From assembly GCA_963843365.1 (NCBI GenBank), contig CAWJKG010000003.1, positions 1,176,763-1,240,762 on the forward strand: a stretch of DNA of 64,000 bases, in the 5' to 3' direction. Below, piece after piece: positions 60,614 through 64,000 of this stretch. The translations under genes were made by a program, and so were the position numbers. Position 1 is the first letter of the stretch. Each line of letters starts with the position of its first letter. Origin of the DNA: Bog-473 sp963843365 (GTDB lineage Bacteria; Actinomycetota; Acidimicrobiia; Acidimicrobiales; RAAP-2). Below the pieces are notes generated by a model, which did not search any database, was not told where the DNA came from, and saw only the letters and a program-made list of their open reading frames with translations.

Positions 60614-61464
60614 CAGGTGGAGGCCCGGCGGGAGGCCTGGACGCCGCCGGCGTGCGCCGGCTCGTCCCGGATCGGTTTGCGCGCCACGGCGAACAGCAGC
60701 AGGGTGCTGTCGTCGACGACGTCGGTCACGAACCAGTCGTCGGCGGTGATCCCCGTCACGCCGCCGTACTCGTCGCGGGCCAGCAGTTTGTAGGCCAGCG
60801 GGAGGAGCCGGGTGTACGCCCACACGTACCACGAATGCGGCACGCGGTGCCGGAGGTCGAACACGTCGAGCTTCAGAAGGCGGGCCGCCCGCTTCCGGCG
60901 GGCTTCGAAGTGCGCCTTGATCTCCTCGGCGGTGTCGAGGCCCACCAGGTGCACGTCGCCGAAGTGGCGCTCGAGCATGCTCTGCAACTCGTCGTGGTCG
61001 AAGAGGTGCAGGTGGAAAGGATTCTCGAAGTCCGCCGTCTTGTTCGGGGTGAGGATGCACACGAGTCCGTCGTCCCGGAGCACGCGGGCGAGCTCGACCA
61101 CGTGCGGCTCCGGTTCGGTGAAGTGCTCAATGAGATGGGACGAACACACACCGTCGAAGCTGGCCGTGCGCACACCGAGCGCCAACGCGTCCATCTGCGC
61201 CACGCGCAGACCCTGCCCGCCGTAGCTGGCCATTGCCGCGGCGACCGCCTCGGGCGAGTAGTCGACGCCGACGACCTCGCGGTCCGGTGCCAGGAAGCGG
61301 ACCGACTCGAAGCCGTGTCCGCAGCCGACATCGAGGATGCGGCCGCTGCCGATGTGCTCGCGGACGATCCGGTACCCGGCCTCGTGCAGGGCCAGCAAGG
61401 AATCGGGCGTGACACCTTGGAGGGGCCGCTCACCCGTCAACTTGCCTTTGGTCCTGCTGGGCAT
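60613..61464 (-). CDS. SAM-dependent class I methyltransferase
   Basis: A 283-residue protein. Motif I is ILDVGCGHGFESVRFL, followed by VVGVDYSPEAVAAAM (motif II acidic residue), the motif IV-like VCSSHLIEHFTEPE, and VLRDDGLVCILTPNKTADF. The SSHLIEHF pattern is typical of lipid- or glycan-modifying methyltransferases in envelope gene clusters. It is divergent from the AftD-like gene with 88 bases between starts, and overlaps coaE by 3 bases. Confidence 0.88.
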   Translation of the reverse strand: MPSRTKGKLTGERPLQGVTPDSLLALHEAGYRIVREHIGSGRILDVGCGHGFESVRFLAPDREVVGVDYSPEAVAAAMASYGGQGLRVAQMDALALGVRTASFDGVCSSHLIEHFTEPEPHVVELARVLRDDGLVCILTPNKTADFENPFHLHLFDHDELQSMLERHFGDVHLVGLDTAEEIKAHFEARRKRAARLLKLDVFDLRHRVPHSWYVWAYTRLLPLAYKLLARDEYGGVTGITADDWFVTDVVDDSTLLLFAVARKPIRDEPAHAGGVQASRRAST

Positions 61465-61552
61465 GTCCAGTCGTTCCTTCCACCTGACACGCCCCGATGG
61501 CGCTGGCTGCTTACACTACCGGGCGGACCTTCGAGCCCACCTTCTTTTCTGC

Positions 61553-64000
61553 ATGAGCACAACCGCCATTCCAACCGCCTCCCGGGGGCGGCACGCCATC
61601 AGAAAAGAACCCCGTGGGACCGGTCTCGAGCGGCCGGGCTGGGTCTGGGGGGGCACCGCGGTCCTGGCCGTGCTGGCCTACGCACCCCTGCTGGCGGTGC
61701 GGCCCGGCTTGGTCACGCCGGACACCAAGACCTACCTGTATCTCGACCCGGTCCGCTTCTTGAGCCAGGTCGCCTTCATGTGGAACCCGACGGTGACGCT
61801 CGGCACCACCACGCACGAGTACATCGGCTACCTGCTGCCGATGGGTCCCTTCTTCGTGGTGACCCATCTGCTGGGTGTCCCGCTGTGGGCAGCCCAGCGA
61901 CTGTGGTTGGGATCGATCCTCTTCGCCGCGGGCGCCGGTGTCCTCTACCTCTCACGTGTCATGGGTCTGCGCGGGCCGGGGCCCGTGGCGGCGGCGGCGG
62001 CCTACATGCTCTCGCCCTACTTCCTGCAGTACGCCGCACGCATTTCCGTGATCCTGCTGCCGTGGGCGGGACTGCCGTTCATGCTCGCCTTCACGATCAT
62101 CGCGTTGCGCCGGGGTGGTTGGCGAGAGCCGGCGCTCTTCGCCATGGTCGTCGCGCTCGTGAGCGGCATCAACGCGAGCTCCATCATTTACGTCGCCGTC
62201 GCGCCCATCCTCTGGCTCGTCTACGCCGTCCTCGTGCTGCGCGAGTCGACGTGGCGTCACGCCCTGGGGGTCGGCCTGCGCATTTCCGTGCTCACCCTCG
62301 GAGCGTGCCTGTGGTGGATGGCCGGCCTCGAGGTCGAGGCGGCCTACGGAGTGAACACTCTGAAGTACACCGAGACCGTCTCGTCGACGTCGCAGACCTC
62401 CAACGCCTCCGAGATCATCCGGGGCCTGGGCTACTGGTACTTCTACGGCTCCGACCACCTGGGCGCCTGGAGCGCCGCTGCGGTGCGCTTCACCCAGAAG
62501 ATCGCCCTGTTGGCCACGTCCTACGCCGTGCCCGTCCTGGCCCTCGTGGCCGCTGCGTTCGTCCGCTGGCGCGAGCGCGCCTTCTTCCTCGTGCTCCTCT
62601 TCCTCGGCCTCGTCCTCTCGGTCGGGCCGTTCCCCTACACCGACCCCACACGGATCGGCGGCGCCCTCAAGGACTTCATGGTCAACACCACCGCCGGGTT
62701 GGCCCTCCGCTCGACCGACCGGGCCACGCCGGTCGTGCTCCTGGCGCTGGCGATGCTCCTGGGCAGTGCGCTGACCGCGCTGTGGCGGCGGGTCTCCATT
62801 CTCGGCATCGTCACGGCTGTGCTCGTCGGCGGCCTCGTGATCGCCAACAACCCCTCCCTGTTCAACGGCGAGGCCATCGCCGCCGGGTCCCTCGTGCAGC
62901 CGTCGACCCTCCCCTCCTATCAATTGGCGGCCATCGCGCATCTCAACGCCACCCACCCGGGGACACGGGTGTTCGCCATTCCGGGCAACGACTTCGCCAG
63001 CTACCGCTGGGGCAACACCGTGGACACCCCCCAGCCCGCGCTGCTGAACCGCAATTTCGTGACACGCGAGCAGCAGATCATGGGTTCCATCGCGACGGCC
63101 GACACGCTGTACGCGGTGGACGGTCCCTACCAGGACGGCACCGCCAACACCGACGCTCTGGCGCCCATGGCGCGCCTGATGGGTGCCGGCGACCTGCTGG
63201 TCGAGTACGACCAGCGCTACGAGCACTACGGGGTGCCGCATCCGAAGCTGCTGGCGCAACAGCTCAGCCAGACCCCGCTCGGTCTCAGCGACCCGATCAC
63301 GTTCGGCAGCCCCCGCCCCAACGTGTCGACCTACTCGACCCTCAACGAGGCGGACCTGGCCGCCCCGGCCAACCTGGCCTGGCCCGCGCCCCTCGTGGAC
63401 TACACGGTGGCCGACCCCCGTCCCATGCTGCGCGGCGAATCCGACAGCGGCGCCATCGTGATGGAGGGCGATGCCACGGGGGTCAACAACCTGGCCGGCC
63501 TGGGGCTGCTCAACAACGACAACGCCATCTACTACGCGGGCACGTTGGCCGGCGCTCCGTCCCAGCTCAAGACACTGGCCGGCCAGGGCGCGGAACTCGT
63601 GCTCACCGACACGAACCGCAAACAGGCCTTCCAGTGGGCTTCCATGACGGCGAACGCCGGCTTCACCGAGACGCCGAGCGACGATCCGGCCAAGACCGAC
63701 CCGAGGGACAGCCCGATCGACCTCTTCCCCGACGGAGGCATCAGCAGCAAGACCGTGGCCTCCTACCAGGGCGCCGTCAACGTCACGTCCAGCAGCTACG
63801 GCAACGGCATCACGTACAACCCCGAGTACGCCGCCTACAGCGCCATCGACGACAACTTCGACACCGCCTGGATCACGGGCACCTTCGTGCCCGACCCGGC
63901 CGGGCAGTGGTGGCAGGCGCAATTCGCCAACCCCGTGACGACCGATCACATCACGCTGGTCCAGCCTCAGCACGGAGACCGCTCGCGCTTCATCTCCTCC
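61553..64000 (+). CDS. AftD-like alpha-(1->3)-arabinofuranosyltransferase (3' truncated by window edge)
   Basis: Open from ATG 61553 to the window end (816 residues so far). The first 450 residues are a GT-C-type membrane region with an extracytoplasmic acidic loop (VTPDTKTYLYLDPVRFL) and the family pattern TTTHEYIGYLLPMGPFFVV. More helices follow (VILLPWAGLPFMLAF, ALLATSYAVPVLALVAAAFV). From about 460 a soluble region follows (TRVFAIPGNDFASYRWGNTVD). Near the edge there is a discoidin/carbohydrate-binding-like segment (AYSAIDDNFDTAWITG). AftD enzymes add arabinofuranose from decaprenyl-phosphate to arabinan. No strong ribosome binding site; a TACACT box at 61512-61517 may be the -10. Confidence 0.85.
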   Translation, partial: MSTTAIPTASRGRHAIRKEPRGTGLERPGWVWGGTAVLAVLAYAPLLAVRPGLVTPDTKTYLYLDPVRFLSQVAFMWNPTVTLGTTTHEYIGYLLPMGPFFVVTHLLGVPLWAAQRLWLGSILFAAGAGVLYLSRVMGLRGPGPVAAAAAYMLSPYFLQYAARISVILLPWAGLPFMLAFTIIALRRGGWREPALFAMVVALVSGINASSIIYVAVAPILWLVYAVLVLRESTWRHALGVGLRISVLTLGACLWWMAGLEVEAAYGVNTLKYTETVSSTSQTSNASEIIRGLGYWYFYGSDHLGAWSAAAVRFTQKIALLATSYAVPVLALVAAAFVRWRERAFFLVLLFLGLVLSVGPFPYTDPTRIGGALKDFMVNTTAGLALRSTDRATPVVLLALAMLLGSALTALWRRVSILGIVTAVLVGGLVIANNPSLFNGEAIAAGSLVQPSTLPSYQLAAIAHLNATHPGTRVFAIPGNDFASYRWGNTVDTPQPALLNRNFVTREQQIMGSIATADTLYAVDGPYQDGTANTDALAPMARLMGAGDLLVEYDQRYEHYGVPHPKLLAQQLSQTPLGLSDPITFGSPRPNVSTYSTLNEADLAAPANLAWPAPLVDYTVADPRPMLRGESDSGAIVMEGDATGVNNLAGLGLLNNDNAIYYAGTLAGAPSQLKTLAGQGAELVLTDTNRKQAFQWASMTANAGFTETPSDDPAKTDPRDSPIDLFPDGGISSKTVASYQGAVNVTSSSYGNGITYNPEYAAYSAIDDNFDTAWITGTFVPDPAGQWWQAQFANPVTTDHITLVQPQHGDRSRFISS

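Overview
The window is a 64 kb chromosomal segment from a high-GC actinobacterium. Gene content and order point to the class Acidimicrobiia, but this is an inference from family resemblance. The supporting signs are the uvrC-rapZ-yvcK-gap-pgk-tpiA-secG block, the methyltransferase-coaE-(SGNH)-uvrB block, a Ku protein, an AftD-type arabinofuranosyltransferase, GTG starts, 4-nt start/stop overlaps and high third-position GC. There are no rRNA genes, CRISPR arrays or insertion sequences; the only tRNA is tRNA-Leu(GAG).

Layout. 1-9.3 kb (minus strand): housekeeping and nucleotide/DNA metabolism: site-2 protease, TraR/DksA-type protein, xerD, NUDIX hydrolase, pyrG, recN, nadK, tlyA, a phasin-like repeat protein and a HAD phosphatase. 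9.3-11.8 kb: small PH-like protein, CBS protein, Ku and a hypothetical. 11.8-19.2 kb: envelope and secreted functions: a giant Ig-repeat protein, O-antigen-ligase-like protein, YceI and a GT87 transferase. 19.2-20.5 kb: a gene-poor stretch holding a perfect LexA-type box between two strong inverted repeats, and two paralogous small CxxC proteins. 20.5-29.1 kb: MpaB/DUF2236 oxygenase with an unassigned N-terminal half, cyclase/AAA signalling protein, Baeyer-Villiger monooxygenase and DUF3592 protein. 29.2-36.5 kb: two tandem related secreted modular proteins and the tRNA. 36.6-45.7 kb: solute-binding lipoprotein, secG, triose-phosphate glycolysis genes, yvcK, rapZ and uvrC. 45.9-59.9 kb: nadA, DUF427, HNH protein, uvrA and uvrB, interleaved with two more secreted modular proteins, an NTF2-like protein and an SGNH hydrolase. 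60-64 kb: coaE, methyltransferase and an AftD-like transferase running off the end.

The most distinctive content is a family of five secreted proteins (genes at 11825-15391, 29246-32688, 32981-35855, 49446-51515 and 54584-56461). Each ends in exactly six copies of a roughly 43-residue repeat with the core GYWLVASDGGIFSFG. Four of them begin or end the array so that one end supplies the strand missing from the other. I read this as a six-bladed beta-propeller with Velcro closure. The N-terminal halves differ completely: Ig-like arrays, a PQQ-type propeller, a seven-fold SC/C repeat, or NHL repeats. The shared C-terminal part therefore looks like an exchangeable surface module.

Caution: at least eight, probably more, single-base indels break otherwise well conserved genes, including the normally essential tpiA. 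This is more like an unpolished assembly than real gene decay. Starts, ends and apparent fusions near those sites should be read with that in mind.
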